Positions 17,845 through 26,616 of a stretch of 64,000 nt of DNA are shown piece after piece (position 1 is the stretch's first letter; each line of letters opens with the position of its first letter). The notes beneath the pieces were generated by a model that was not told the origin of the DNA, ran no database searches, and was given only the letters and a program-made list of their open reading frames with translations. Source of the stretch: Inquilinus limosus DSM 16000 (GTDB taxonomy: Bacteria; Pseudomonadota; Alphaproteobacteria; DSM-16000; Inquilinaceae); assembly GCF_000423185.1 (NCBI RefSeq), contig NZ_AUHM01000001.1, positions 742,733 to 806,732 of the forward strand, given 5' to 3'. A program made the position numbers and the translations under genes.

Positions 17845-18735
17845 TCATTCGATCGGGGTGGAGGTCCGGGCCCGCGGCATCTCGGCGGAATCGACGACCA
17901 CGAGCATGGTCCCGGCGAGTGGTGTCGGCCTGCGGTCCGGAAGAAGCAGGGCCGCGATGCGGCTGTCGAACCGGGCGGCCGCCTCATAGTCCGCGTCGAG
18001 CACGCCATGGCGGTCCAGAAAGCGGTTCATCGCCGAGGGAATGCGTACGCAGCCCTTCGAAGCCGCTTGTCCGAGGCGTTGCTCGAGGGTGTCCGGATCG
18101 GTCGCATGCAGGAGCAGACGGATATCGCCCTCTTCGCCCGGGCGGCCCCAGCCTCGCTCGGCACGCTGCCATCCGAAGTCCCAGACGCGCATGCCCTTGA
18201 GGCCAAGGCCCCGGATACGGTTGGCGTTGAACGTGCCCTCGGCCCGCCAGTCGAGAATGGCATCGGTGTGGACGTACACGCCTGTCGGGGTCAGAAAATA
18301 GCCGTGCCGCCCCGCCTGTCCGGTGGACACCTTGGTGCCCCCGAGGTTTCGCCACGCGTCCGAGGGGCTGGCCAGCAGGATGCGCATCTCCTGAACCGCC
18401 GGGTTGCGGTCGACGACCACCAGAAGCTGTGGCCGGGTGACAGGCCGGCGGGCCGCGGCGACGGCTCGTTCGGCCAGGGCCAGCCATCGGTTCGTGCTTT
18501 CTGCCGTGTCCGAACTGAGGTCCGGGACCTCCCGCATCAGATCGGACGTCAGGCGCTCGGCTGCTGCCGCGACATCGACCGGCCTCGGCGTGGGAGCAGG
18601 GTCATCGAGAGGGTTTCCCGAGGCGACAAGGCGCTGCTCCGGCACGGTGCCGCATCCGGGAGCCGCGAACGACAGGGCGATCAGGAGGGACGAGAGGCAG
18701 ATGAGCCTCGCGCGGCAAGGTCGATGAAGTCTCAT
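17845..18735 (-). CDS. L,D-transpeptidase lipoprotein (YkuD-like)
   Basis: A 296-residue secreted protein with a lipoprotein signal (LSFAAPGC, lipid-modified C28). The catalytic motif is H210 ... S-K-G-C229-V-R, matching the YkuD pattern H-x-S-x-G-C-x-R/N. Such enzymes make 3-3 peptidoglycan cross-links or attach lipoproteins to the wall, which hardens the envelope in non-growing cells. The C terminus is longer than the catalytic core. It lies 48 nt downstream of the 97-residue gene on the same strand, so the two probably share a promoter; a FixJ-like palindrome is upstream of that pair. Confidence 0.82.
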   Translation of the reverse strand: MRLHRPCRARLICLSSLLIALSFAAPGCGTVPEQRLVASGNPLDDPAPTPRPVDVAAAAERLTSDLMREVPDLSSDTAESTNRWLALAERAVAAARRPVTRPQLLVVVDRNPAVQEMRILLASPSDAWRNLGGTKVSTGQAGRHGYFLTPTGVYVHTDAILDWRAEGTFNANRIRGLGLKGMRVWDFGWQRAERGWGRPGEEGDIRLLLHATDPDTLEQRLGQAASKGCVRIPSAMNRFLDRHGVLDADYEAAARFDSRIAALLLPDRRPTPLAGTMLVVVDSAEMPRARTSTPIE

Positions 18736-18783
18736 GAGAAACGTCCAGCCGAAGGAGAGGCGGTCGCCTGCCAGACGCAGCCC

Positions 18784-19077
18784 TTAGCCCGCTGGCCGCT
18801 CACCCGCCTGCCCCTGCATTTCGATCATGCGGACGAGCCGCCGCCGCAGGCGATCCGCGTCCTTCTCCGTCATGGGAGTTGCGGACGTCTCCCCCGAATA
18901 GACCTCCGATCGGCGCCCCGGCGGAAGGGCCATGGCGTTCCAGCTGGACGCGGCGCCGCGGACGACCCCGAATTCCAGGAAGCCGCAGGTGCGGCGGAAG
19001 CATTCCGCCTCCCAGTCGTCGAACGGCTGCTCAAGCCGCTTCAGGCATTTGTGCGCCAGCATCGCCGCCTTGCTCAT
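18784..19077 (-). CDS. Hypothetical 97-residue protein
   Basis: A soluble protein (MSKAAMLAHKCLKRLEQPFDDWEAECFRRTCGFLEFGVV...) with no family I recognise. It has a Cys at 11 and two more near residues 26 and 31, and a charged helical C terminus (EKDADRLRRRLVRMIEMQ). The ATG at 19077 follows GAGGGG. It precedes the L,D-transpeptidase gene. The only regulatory signal seen upstream is the FixJ-like site about 207 bp away. Confidence 0.7.
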   Translation of the reverse strand: MSKAAMLAHKCLKRLEQPFDDWEAECFRRTCGFLEFGVVRGAASSWNAMALPPGRRSEVYSGETSATPMTEKDADRLRRRLVRMIEMQGQAGERPAG

Positions 19078-19283
19078 CGTTTCATCCCCTCTGCGTCGTG
19101 AGAAAGGAGGGATCAGGACCAGGCTCCAACCTGCACACCCCGCGGAGACTCCGGCCGGCCGTCCGTGGCCGGCGGACCGTGCGGAGTGGTCGGGCCGCCC
19201 CCGAACAACGGGCTCTGCCCCGCCCCTCGCGTCAGCACGCCGCGATCTTAGGGGCTCGGGAAATCCTGGATTATCCGGTTTCC

Positions 19284-19305
19284 TACGTACGGAGATCTGC
19301 GTATC
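19284..19305 (-). promoter_or_regulatory. Second putative FixJ operator
   Basis: Read on the minus strand it is GATACGCAGAT then CTCCGTACGTA, followed by GGAAACC. It matches the site at 10675 in 18 of 22 aligned positions, including GTACGTAG, the FixJ core pattern as I remember it. It points toward the 18784 gene (207 bp) but could also affect pfkB. Confidence 0.6.
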
Positions 19306-19377
19306 CGCCGTTCCCGCGCCGGTCGGTCATCGTGCCGGGATCACCCGCTTTTTCCTTGGAGCGGCCGGCCTGCCCGG

Positions 19378-19391
19378 TTGATCCGCGTCAA
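19378..19391 (+). promoter_or_regulatory. Anaerobox facing pfkB
   Basis: TTGATCCGCGTCAA. Its centre lies 94.5 bp from the pfkB ATG. Confidence 0.87.
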
Positions 19392-19478
19392 GTTGGCGTT
19401 CGGGGCGAGCGGGTATCGTCCGCAGGAGGGCCCTCGGCGGCAACCAACGGGATGTCCCACCTACGAGCCAGGATCTCC

Positions 19479-20498
19479 ATGAAGCCGATCGTCTGCCTTA
19501 CGCCCAATCCGGCGCTCGACGTGTCCACCGCCGTCGCCGAGCTGGTGGACCAGCACAAGATGCGGTGCGATCCGGGCATCGAGCAGCCCGGCGGCGGAGG
19601 CATCAACGTCGCGCGCGTCATCCACCGGCTCGGCGGCGACGCGATCGCCCTCTATCCCGCAGGAGGCTCCTACGGCGAGCGGCTCAGCGACCTCTTGGAC
19701 GCCGAGCGCGTGCCGAGGCAGAGCGTGCCGATCACCGCCCCGACGCGCTTCAGCTTCATCGTCCGCGACAGGGCCGGCCGCCGGCAGTATCGCTTCGTGC
19801 TTCCCGGCCCGACGATCTCGGATCACGAGGGCACCCAGATTCTCGCGCAGTTCGACCGCCTCGTCTCGGAGGGAACGATCGCCGTGGGAAGCGGCAGCCT
19901 GCCGCCCGGCCTTCCCGAGGACTTCTACGGCCGCGCGGCGCGGATCGCGACCCGGCAGCACGCCCGCTTTGTCCTCGACACGTCGGGCGCGGCCCTTGCC
20001 GCGGCGCTGCGCGAAGGAGTCTACCTGGTCAAGCCCAGCCTGCGGGAACTCGAGACGGTCGCGGGCCGAGCGCTTGGTTCTGCCGAGGAGGCCGTCGCGT
20101 TCTCCCGCGAGCTCGTGGCCCGCCACGCCGCCGAGATCGTGGTGGTCTCCCTCGGCGCGGACGGCGCCGTCCTGGTGACGGAACGGACCTGCCGGAACCA
20201 CCCGGCCGTGCAGGTGGCGGTGGGAGGCACCGTCGGTGCCGGGGACAGCCTGGTCGGGGGGATGCTGACGGCGGTCGCCCGCGGCTGGTCCGTCGAGGAC
20301 GCCTTCGGATACGGAATGGCGGCAGCCGGAGCCACCCTTCTCGCCCCGGGAACCGCGCTCTGCGACCGCGCGACGACCGACCGCCTCTACGCGAGCCTGG
20401 CAGGATCGCACCCCCTCGACCGACAGCTGTGCGACGCCCGGCCGAAGGCAAACCCCGAAGCGAGCGCGGAAACACCTGGCGGATCGCTTGAATCTTGA
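19479..20498 (+). CDS. pfkB: PfkB-family phosphofructokinase
   Basis: A 339-residue ribokinase-fold sugar kinase. The N terminus is typical ([17 protein letters not shown]), followed by [16 protein letters not shown] for substrate binding, and the anion-hole/base motif G253-A-G-D256-S. It resembles 6-phosphofructokinase II and 1-phosphofructokinase; the exact sugar cannot be decided. The ATG at 19479 is chosen because sequence upstream in the frame is non-homologous. It would feed glycolysis when oxygen is short. PfkB-type kinases also appear in the mycobacterial DosR regulon, a parallel and not proof. Confidence 0.88.
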   Translation: MKPIVCLTPNPALDVSTAVAELVDQHKMRCDPGIEQPGGGGINVARVIHRLGGDAIALYPAGGSYGERLSDLLDAERVPRQSVPITAPTRFSFIVRDRAGRRQYRFVLPGPTISDHEGTQILAQFDRLVSEGTIAVGSGSLPPGLPEDFYGRAARIATRQHARFVLDTSGAALAAALREGVYLVKPSLRELETVAGRALGSAEEAVAFSRELVARHAAEIVVVSLGADGAVLVTERTCRNHPAVQVAVGGTVGAGDSLVGGMLTAVARGWSVEDAFGYGMAAAGATLLAPGTALCDRATTDRLYASLAGSHPLDRQLCDARPKANPEASAETPGGSLES

Positions 20499-20508
20499 CC
20501 TGCGTCAA
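20495..20508 (+). promoter_or_regulatory. Anaerobox facing nadE
   Basis: TTGACCTGCGTCAA. It overlaps the pfkB stop codon by 4 nt and is centred 89.5 bp from the nadE start. Confidence 0.85.
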
Positions 20509-20590
20509 AACGGCAGGAGCCGTTCCGCCAGATCTTGAGAGCGATCCTTCCGGCGGAGGGACGAGGACGAAGGGAAGCCCGCACGACACC

Positions 20591-22672
20591 ATGTCCGATG
20601 ACCGCCTGCCGTTCTGCTCGATCTACGCCCATGGCTTCGTGCGGGCCGCGGTGTGCACGCCACAGCCTGCGATCGCCTCACCGGCGGAGAACCTGCGGCG
20701 CACGCTCGACCTCGTCCGCCAGGCCGAGACGCATCACGCCGCGATCGCGGTCTTCCCCGAGCTCGGGCTGTCGGCCTATTCAAACGAGGATCTCTTCCTC
20801 CAGGACGCGCTGCTCGACGCGGTCGAGTCGGCTGTGGCCGAGCTCGTCGAGGCGAGCCGGGCGCTCGGCCCTGTCATCATTGCCGGAGCCCCGTTGCGGC
20901 ACGAGGCGAAGCTCTTCAACTGCGCTCTCGTCGTGCACCGCGGCCGCATCCTGGGGATCGTGCCCAAAACCTACCTGCCGAACTATCGCGAGTTCTACGA
21001 AAGGCGGCAATTCACCCCGGGCGACGCCGCAGTCACCCGGACCATCCGGATCAAGGGCGAGGACATCCCGTTCGGCCGCGACCTGCTTTTCAGCGCCGCC
21101 GACCATGACGGCCTCGCGATCCACGTCGAGATCTGCGAAGACCTTTGGGTGCCGATCCCGCCCAGCACCGATGCAGCGCTCGCCGGCGCCACGGTCCTGG
21201 TGAATCTCTCCGCCAGCAACGCCACCATCGGCAAGGCGGACTACCGGCGTCTGCTGTGCGCCTCGCAGTCCGGCCGATGCCTCGCGGCGTATCTCTATTC
21301 CGCCGCCGGACCCGGCGAGTCGACCACGGATCTCGCCTGGGACGGGCACGCGCTGATCTACGAGAACGCCGAGCTCCTGGCCGAGGGCGAGCGTTTCACC
21401 GGAGGAGCCCGGCTGGTCCTCGCCGATCTCGATCTCGACCGTCTCCGCCAGGAGCGGACTCGGACGACCAGCTTCAACGATTGCGCCGCGGCGCACCGCG
21501 CCCGCCTCGCGGCCCTGCGCCGCATCCCCTTCCGGCTCGAGCCGCCGACGGGCGAGGTGCCGACCATCCGGCGAATCGACCGTTTCCCGTTCGTGCCCGC
21601 CGACCGCGCGCGGCGCGACGAGCGTTGCCGCGAAGCCTACGATATCCAGGTCCAGGGACTGGCCCAGCGGCTCCGGGCGACAGGCATCGGCAAGGCGGTG
21701 ATCGGCGTCTCGGGTGGGCTCGATTCCGCCCAGGCCCTGCTCGTCACGGCGAAGGCCTTCGACGAGCTCGGCCTGCCCCGCGGCAGCATCCTGGGCTTCA
21801 GCCTGCCGGGTTTCGCGAGCAGCCGCAGAACGCAGGACAGCGCCCACAGGCTGATGGCGGCGCTGGGCGTGACCGCCGCCGAGATCGACATAAGGCCTTC
21901 GGCGTTGCAGATGTTGAAGGACATCGACCATCCCTTCGCCCGCGGCGAGGCGGTCCACGACATCACCTTCGAGAACGTCCAGGCGGGGGAGCGAACCTCG
22001 CACCTCTTCCGTCTCGCCAACCTGCACGGCGCGATCGTGATCGGAACCAGCGACCTGTCCGAGCTGGCGCTCGGCTACACGACCTACGGCGTCGGCGATC
22101 ACATGTCACACTATGCCGTCAACGTCTCGGTGCCGAAGACCCTGATCCGCCATCTTGTCCGCTGGTCGGCGGAGACCGAAGCCTTCGGTGACGACGCCCG
22201 GGGCGCGCTGCGGTCGATCCTCGACACACCGATCTCGCCGGAGCTGGTGCCCGGCAGCGGCGACGTCCCCTCGCAGCTGGCGGAAGAAACCGTCGGCCCT
22301 TATGAGCTGCAGGACTTCAACCTCTACTATCTCAGTCGATACGGCTATCGGCCGAGCAAGGTCGCCTTCCTGGCAGAATATGCCTGGGGGAACATCGATG
22401 CCGGCGACTGGCCCGACTGGGTGCCGGCCGCCGAGCGCCGGGAATACGACCTGGCGACGATCCTGAAGTGGCTGGAGCTGTTCCTCGTCCGGTTCTTCCA
22501 GTCGAGCCAGTTCAAGCGGTCGGCAATGCCCAACGGACCGAAGATCGGGTCGGGCGGATCGCTGTCGCCGCGCGGCGACTGGCGGGCACCGAGCGATGCC
22601 GGCGCCCAAACCTGGGTGGACGAGTTGCATCGGAACGCCCCCGCTCCGAAGACAACGACCGAATCCGATTGA
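20591..22672 (+). CDS. nadE: Glutamine-dependent NAD+ synthetase
   Basis: Makes NAD+ from deamido-NAD+, ATP and glutamine. The 693-residue protein joins a nitrilase-type glutaminase domain with triad E57 ([10 protein letters not shown]), K126 ([11 protein letters not shown]) and C182 (ICEDLW) to an ATP-pyrophosphatase domain with SGGLDS (374-379). The length is normal for the fused form. The ATG at 20591 ([12 protein letters not shown]) gives the expected N terminus. Together with nicotinate phosphoribosyltransferase (27456) and PRPP synthetase (29935) it covers most of the Preiss-Handler route. Confidence 0.94.
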   Translation: MSDDRLPFCSIYAHGFVRAAVCTPQPAIASPAENLRRTLDLVRQAETHHAAIAVFPELGLSAYSNEDLFLQDALLDAVESAVAELVEASRALGPVIIAGAPLRHEAKLFNCALVVHRGRILGIVPKTYLPNYREFYERRQFTPGDAAVTRTIRIKGEDIPFGRDLLFSAADHDGLAIHVEICEDLWVPIPPSTDAALAGATVLVNLSASNATIGKADYRRLLCASQSGRCLAAYLYSAAGPGESTTDLAWDGHALIYENAELLAEGERFTGGARLVLADLDLDRLRQERTRTTSFNDCAAAHRARLAALRRIPFRLEPPTGEVPTIRRIDRFPFVPADRARRDERCREAYDIQVQGLAQRLRATGIGKAVIGVSGGLDSAQALLVTAKAFDELGLPRGSILGFSLPGFASSRRTQDSAHRLMAALGVTAAEIDIRPSALQMLKDIDHPFARGEAVHDITFENVQAGERTSHLFRLANLHGAIVIGTSDLSELALGYTTYGVGDHMSHYAVNVSVPKTLIRHLVRWSAETEAFGDDARGALRSILDTPISPELVPGSGDVPSQLAEETVGPYELQDFNLYYLSRYGYRPSKVAFLAEYAWGNIDAGDWPDWVPAAERREYDLATILKWLELFLVRFFQSSQFKRSAMPNGPKIGSGGSLSPRGDWRAPSDAGAQTWVDELHRNAPAPKTTTESD

Positions 22673-22682
22673 TCCCGCTCAA
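22669..22682 (+). promoter_or_regulatory. Anaerobox facing the phosphoribosyltransferase gene
   Basis: TTGATCCCGCTCAA. It overlaps the nadE stop by 4 nt. Its centre is 75.5 bp from the GTG at 22751. Confidence 0.85.
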
Positions 22683-22750
22683 GGACGATACGGGCGGTCG
22701 CGGCCAGGTATCCGGCACCTTTCAGCACCAGTCGGGAATGGGAGGCTCCT

Positions 22751-23455
22751 GTGACCTATGTCGATCGGTCCGATGCCGGGCGAAGCCTCGCCCGCGCGCT
22801 CGACCCTTACAAGGCGACGCGGCCGGTGATCCTGGCGCTGCCGCGAGGAGGCGTTCCCGTGGCCGCCGAGGTGGCCGTAGCGCTCGAGGCACCGTTGGAT
22901 CTGATCCTGGTCCGCAAGATCGGCGTGCCGACCCATCCGGAGCTGGCGATGGGAGCGGTGGTCGACGGATCGAACCCGGTGATTGTTCGCAACGACGACA
23001 TCATTCGTGCAGCGGGAGTTTCCGAGAGCAGGTTCCAGACGCTCTGCAACCGCGAACTCAGGAAGATCGAGCGGCGGCGACGCCTCTATGTGGGTGATCG
23101 TGCCTCGATCGATGTCGCCGGACGGGTTGCCATCGTGATCGACGACGGCATCGCCACCGGAGCCACCGTCCGGGCGGCGCTACTGGCGCTTCGACGCCGG
23201 AAGCCGAAGCGGTCCGTGCTGGCCGTGCCGGTTGGCCCGCTCGCGACGATCTCGGCCTTCCATGGCTTGGCCGGTGAGGTCGTCTGCCTCGAGGACCTCG
23301 AGCCGTATGGGGCTGTCGGGGCGGTCTACAGAGACTTCAGCCAAGTCACCGACCAGGACGTGATCGATCGTCTCGGACGCCTTTCCTCCGCGCCTTCGCT
23401 GTCGATCCAGCGGGAAATTGATCCCGGTCAATCCTCCGTCTCCAAGAAAGCCTAA
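22751..23455 (+). CDS. PRPP-dependent phosphoribosyltransferase
   Basis: A 234-residue type I phosphoribosyltransferase with the PRPP loop VIVIDDGIATGATV (128-140) and the N-terminal LALPRGGVPVAAEVA segment. This subgroup is common in alphaproteobacterial stress islands, often fused or adjacent to the hydrolase-like family seen here at 12841. The base it uses is unknown. The GTG start at 22751 has GGAGG six bases upstream. Confidence 0.87.
   Translation: MTYVDRSDAGRSLARALDPYKATRPVILALPRGGVPVAAEVAVALEAPLDLILVRKIGVPTHPELAMGAVVDGSNPVIVRNDDIIRAAGVSESRFQTLCNRELRKIERRRRLYVGDRASIDVAGRVAIVIDDGIATGATVRAALLALRRRKPKRSVLAVPVGPLATISAFHGLAGEVVCLEDLEPYGAVGAVYRDFSQVTDQDVIDRLGRLSSAPSLSIQREIDPGQSSVSKKA
23418..23431 (+). 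promoter_or_regulatory. Anaerobox facing the 23488 gene
   Basis: TTGATCCCGGTCAA, lying inside the end of the phosphoribosyltransferase gene. It is centred 63.5 bp from the ATG at 23488. Confidence 0.87.
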
Positions 23456-23487
23456 CCTCGCTCTCGGGTGCGTTTCGGGAGGATCAG

Positions 23488-23940
23488 ATGAGCCGGCGAT
23501 TGCTCGCGGCGTGTCTTCTGGGGTTCATCCTCGTGATCCTTTCGGGGCTGCTCCACACCGCGATCGCCGCCGGCCTCGCGGGAGGCTGGAGGTATGCCTG
23601 GGTGGCATGGACGATCGCCGGGCTCCTCGCGGCGCTGATCGCCTTTGGTGCGAAGACGGAACGGGACGCCTGGGCATGGCTGTGCCTGGTCAACGCCGCG
23701 GTGAGCATCGGCGTCCTCGTCGCAGTGCTGGTGCTGGCCCTGACCGGATCGGCGGCAACGGTCCCCGACGCGGCGCCCCTTCCCGAGCCCCTGCCGGACG
23801 CCGCGATCCCGACCGCGAGCGCCTTCCGGTTCGCCGTCGCCTCCGGCCTGCTCGGATTCGTCGTTACGGTCCTCGCCGCGGGCTTCCTTGTGGCGGCCTA
23901 TCTGCTCATGCGAGGCAGGGACCACCCGCCGCATCGGTGA
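23488..23940 (+). CDS. Four-helix membrane protein of unknown function
   Basis: A 150-residue protein with hydrophobic segments at about 7-28, 36-54, 62-87 and 115-141, separated by a proline/alanine-rich linker (PDAAPLPEPLPDAAIP). No family is recognised. The ATG at 23488 has GGGAGG upstream. Because it has its own anaerobox at the standard distance and no downstream partner on this strand, it is a specific target of the regulator. Confidence 0.72.
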   Translation: MSRRLLAACLLGFILVILSGLLHTAIAAGLAGGWRYAWVAWTIAGLLAALIAFGAKTERDAWAWLCLVNAAVSIGVLVAVLVLALTGSAATVPDAAPLPEPLPDAAIPTASAFRFAVASGLLGFVVTVLAAGFLVAAYLLMRGRDHPPHR

Positions 23941-23945
23941 CGGAC

Positions 23946-24350
23946 CTACATGCGTCCGACCTCGAACTCCTCCAGCGAAGTGCCGAACTGGCCGAGGCCT
24001 TCGGCAATGTAGTCACCGAGAAGAGGCGTTCCGACGAGATAATCGGTCTCCCGCTCGTCATGCAGGTCCTTGGCCTGCTCCAGCACCTCGGGCCACTCCT
24101 CGCGCGTGACATCGCCGCGCCCCAGCCAGACGAGGGCGAGCAGCTCGACACGTTCCTCATCGCTCAGCGAGTCGATCGCATCGACCAGCTCCGCGTAGGT
24201 CGGATTGTCCGGCGTGTCCTCGAGGATGTCGCGGCTGCCATCATCCGACGGGTTCGAGCCCGAGCTGTCGTCGACCGGAGGCACCTCGGCGTCGAACGCG
24301 CGTGCCTTTGCGACGATGTAGGCAAGCTTCTCGAGAGGAATCGTGATCAT
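23946..24350 (-). CDS. DUF3775-type protein
   Basis: A 134-residue acidic soluble protein. The core ELVDAIDSLSDEERVELLALVWLGRGD and the following EEWPEVLEQAKDL are characteristic of DUF3775, a family of unknown function usually found beside stress genes. The ATG at 24350 has GAGAGGA upstream. It is the last gene of a three-gene minus-strand run (LTXXQ protein, USP, this gene). Confidence 0.82.
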   Translation of the reverse strand: MITIPLEKLAYIVAKARAFDAEVPPVDDSSGSNPSDDGSRDILEDTPDNPTYAELVDAIDSLSDEERVELLALVWLGRGDVTREEWPEVLEQAKDLHDERETDYLVGTPLLGDYIAEGLGQFGTSLEEFEVGRM

Positions 24351-24376
24351 GGAATGTGCCTCCAGGCGACGACGGA

Positions 24377-24814
24377 TCAGCGGAACACCAGGACCGGGAT
24401 CTTGGAGTGCGTCAGCACCTTCTGGGTCTCGCTGCCGAGCACCAATGCGGAGACGCCTCGCCGCCCGTGAGACGCCATCGCGATCAGGTCGCAGTCCCGT
24501 TCCGTGGCGACATCGATGATGGCGTTGTACGGATGCTCGTCCTCGACGACGACCGGCTCGCAGGGGACGCCCAGCTCCCGCGCCAGGGTCGTGCCTCCCG
24601 TCAGGAGATCATGGCCTCGCTGGTCCATGGCGGCGGCGTAGTCGGCCTCGCTCATCGACACCTGGATGGGCCTGAGGCTGAAGACGTGGAACGGCTCGGT
24701 GACCATCACCAGAGTGGCTCTGGCGTGGAAAGCCGCGGCCAGGCGAAGGCCGCGATCGACGGCGCGCTCGGCCAGCGGCGACCCGTCGGTCGGGATCAGG
24801 ATGTGCTTGAACAT
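24377..24814 (-). CDS. Universal stress protein (single domain)
   Basis: A 145-residue USP starting MFKHILIPTDGSPLAERAV, near-duplicate in layout to the USP at 15285, with the same ASHGRRG...LGSE nucleotide loop. I chose the ATG at 24814; the frame stays open for 32 residues upstream without homology. It lies 26 nt before the DUF3775 gene and 58 nt after the LTXXQ gene, so one transcript from the box at 25419 is likely. Confidence 0.92.
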   Translation of the reverse strand: MFKHILIPTDGSPLAERAVDRGLRLAAAFHARATLVMVTEPFHVFSLRPIQVSMSEADYAAAMDQRGHDLLTGGTTLARELGVPCEPVVVEDEHPYNAIIDVATERDCDLIAMASHGRRGVSALVLGSETQKVLTHSKIPVLVFR

Positions 24815-24872
24815 GTCTGCCTCCGATCTCACGGGGTCCGGCCCGCTCCGTCCGGCCGCCATTCGGCCGCGT

Positions 24873-25346
24873 CTAGTCCTCGGCCTCGCCGTCTCCCCAG
24901 CCCATGGCATTCTCGAGACGGCTTTTCTGCTCGTCGCTCAGCTGGCCGTAGAAGGCATCGAAGGCGGGGCAGATGATGGCGAAGGCCAGGAGCACCGCCT
25001 CGATCTCCCTGGGCAATTCCTCCGGTTCGTCCGACGGACCGGCCCGGCAGGCCGCGCGCATCGTCTCCTGCGCTTCCTGCACGGCCAGCTCGAGAGCATC
25101 GAAGGAGGTGCGCTGGCTTTCGGTCGGCCTGACGATGTCCTTGATCCAGGCCAGGTCTCGGGCAGCGCCGTCGCCGAGCCAGTAGCCGCAGACCGCCATG
25201 CCATGCGGATCCGGGGTGACTTCGCTGCGATCACTAAGGCCCGCCGGCGCATCGACGGACCCGGCCGCGAGCGACGCACTGACCAGCACCGCCGCTGCGG
25301 CCAGGGGCGCCGACCGCAGAAGCAGGACGATGTCTCGGATCCACAT
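24873..25346 (-). CDS. Periplasmic LTXXQ/Spy-like protein
   Basis: A 157-residue protein with an N-terminal signal/anchor helix (residues about 8-28). The helical body contains RDLAWIKDIVRPTESQRTSFDALE and ends LSDEQKSRLENAMGWG, an LTXXQ-type repeat as in Spy/CpxP chaperones. Three cysteines are present in the mature part. A paralogue with the same pattern lies at 43966. The ATG at 25346 is used (GAGG upstream), and the first residues form the signal. It is the first gene behind the box at 25419. A periplasmic chaperone or sensor role is inferred. Confidence 0.75.
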   Translation of the reverse strand: MWIRDIVLLLRSAPLAAAAVLVSASLAAGSVDAPAGLSDRSEVTPDPHGMAVCGYWLGDGAARDLAWIKDIVRPTESQRTSFDALELAVQEAQETMRAACRAGPSDEPEELPREIEAVLLAFAIICPAFDAFYGQLSDEQKSRLENAMGWGDGEAED

Positions 25347-25418
25347 GGCGGCTCCTCCGGCGACGCCCCGCATGCAGAGCGTGTCGGAACACTGTTCCAG
25401 GCGGTGCCGCTCTCGGCC

Positions 25419-25432
25419 TTGACCTGGATCAA
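25419..25432 (-). promoter_or_regulatory. Anaerobox facing the LTXXQ-USP-DUF3775 operon
   Basis: TTGACCTGGATCAA. Its centre is 79.5 bp from the start at 25346. Confidence 0.87.
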
Positions 25433-25464
25433 GCCGGCCGCGGCCGCATCGTCCCGCGCCCGGT

Positions 25465-26364
25465 CTAGCCCGTCTGTACCAGGGCGAAGATCGACAGGCG
25501 GAGCTCGGCCATGATCAGGAAGACGACATACCATTCGACGCGCAGGCTGCGCCGAGCCTGGACCAGGCCGATCAGCGTCTCGCAGCTGCGCGACAGGAGA
25601 TCGAGCTTGGCGTCGAGCGCCCGGGCACGGTCACGCAGCTCGTATTCCGCTTCGAGCCGCGCATACAGCCGCTCGAGCTCCGGAAATTCCCAGAGCAGCT
25701 CGGGCTTGTCCATCGCTTCGGCCCGGCCGACCATCTTGTGTTGCGTGAACAGCACGTCGCCGATCTGGCGCAGCAAATCCCGGTCGCGCCAGCCGATGCG
25801 GCCCTCGCGGCGCAGCGCGATCGCGAGCGGCTCGACCCGGTCGAACAGCTGCGCGATGGTTGCTTCATGGTGCGACAGCAATGCGTTCCCCGCCAGGATC
25901 TCCGCGATCGCCCGCAAGCGGTCGACAGAAGCCTGCCGCACGACGATGGCACCAGCGGCATCGAGCGTTTCCTCGTGCTCCCCACCCACCAGGATGCGGA
26001 CATCTTCGCATTCCGGCGCCGGCAGAGGTTCGCTGACCGCGTGCGCGAGTGAGTCGAGGAACGCGGCCTCGGCCGGCCGCGACAGGCCGAAGGAGACGAT
26101 CACGCCATAGCGGAACAGCACCACCCAGCTATCCCCGACCCGGACCGTCATCGGCAGCAGCAGAGCAGCCTCTTCCGCAAGCCTGAGCGCACGGGTATCA
26201 AGGCGCTCGCCGAGCAGGAGCGCTCGCGCCAGGATCCCGCCGCTCTCTTCGCCTGCGGACATGCGTCCACGGATCGCCGCCGATACATCCGGCGCGCCGG
26301 GTGATGCCGGCTTCCCGAAATGATCGTCCGCCTGTCCCGCCCGAGCCGTGTCCCGGATCGACAC
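25465..26364 (-). CDS. RMD1/DUF155 family protein
   Basis: A 299-residue protein whose C-terminal part (ELLWEFPELERLYARLEAEYEL..., then a membrane-like segment VEWYVVFLIMAELRLSIF) is diagnostic of the RMD1/Sif2 (DUF155) family, related to yeast mitochondrial Rmd1/Mrx10. Its molecular role in bacteria is unknown. The start is uncertain: GTG at 26364 has a GGTGGAG ribosome site and places the near-match anaerobox 64.5 bp upstream, so I prefer it over the ATG at 26262. Confidence 0.8.
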   Translation of the reverse strand: MSIRDTARAGQADDHFGKPASPGAPDVSAAIRGRMSAGEESGGILARALLLGERLDTRALRLAEEAALLLPMTVRVGDSWVVLFRYGVIVSFGLSRPAEAAFLDSLAHAVSEPLPAPECEDVRILVGGEHEETLDAAGAIVVRQASVDRLRAIAEILAGNALLSHHEATIAQLFDRVEPLAIALRREGRIGWRDRDLLRQIGDVLFTQHKMVGRAEAMDKPELLWEFPELERLYARLEAEYELRDRARALDAKLDLLSRSCETLIGLVQARRSLRVEWYVVFLIMAELRLSIFALVQTG

Positions 26365-26421
26365 CTTCTGTCTCCACCGCAACGTCGTTCTTCCGGCTAC
26401 ACGAAGGAAGGTCCGGCCGCT

Positions 26422-26435
26422 TTGCGCCAGATCAA
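26422..26435 (-). promoter_or_regulatory. Degenerate anaerobox facing the RMD1 gene
   Basis: TTGCGCCAGATCAA, differing from TTGA-N6-TCAA at one core base. The spacing of 64.5 bp to the GTG at 26364 matches the strong sites. Confidence 0.6.
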
Positions 26436-26505
26436 GGGGCCGGCATCGGCCCCATGGCGGCGCCGACGCGGCCATCCGGCATCCGTGCGAACATCGAGGC
26501 CCTGT

Positions 26506-26519
26506 TTGATCCCGATCAA
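26506..26519 (+). promoter_or_regulatory. Anaerobox facing the USP at 26617
   Basis: TTGATCCCGATCAA, a perfect palindrome centred 104.5 bp from the ATG. Confidence 0.87.
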
Positions 26520-26616
26520 GGAATCGGGACCGGGAAGTTCCGATGGTTGGGGCGTGCTGGGACGGCCGCGCACCCCGCCGGCGCTGTCCTCGCCCCGGAC
26601 CTCAGGAGGTGAGATC

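Larger units (their letters stand above)
19078..19478. other. Divergent intergenic region, about 400 bp
   Basis: Lies between the minus-strand 97-residue gene and pfkB. It holds the FixJ-like palindrome (19284-19305) and the anaerobox of pfkB (19378-19391). A long open frame runs through it in the pfkB frame but its sequence looks non-coding. Confidence 0.6.

Noticed and set aside
18879..19478. A long in-frame extension of pfkB to 539 residues
   Set aside because: The first 200 residues are Arg/Pro/Ser-rich without homology, and the region contains regulatory sites. The canonical PfkB N terminus begins at 19479.
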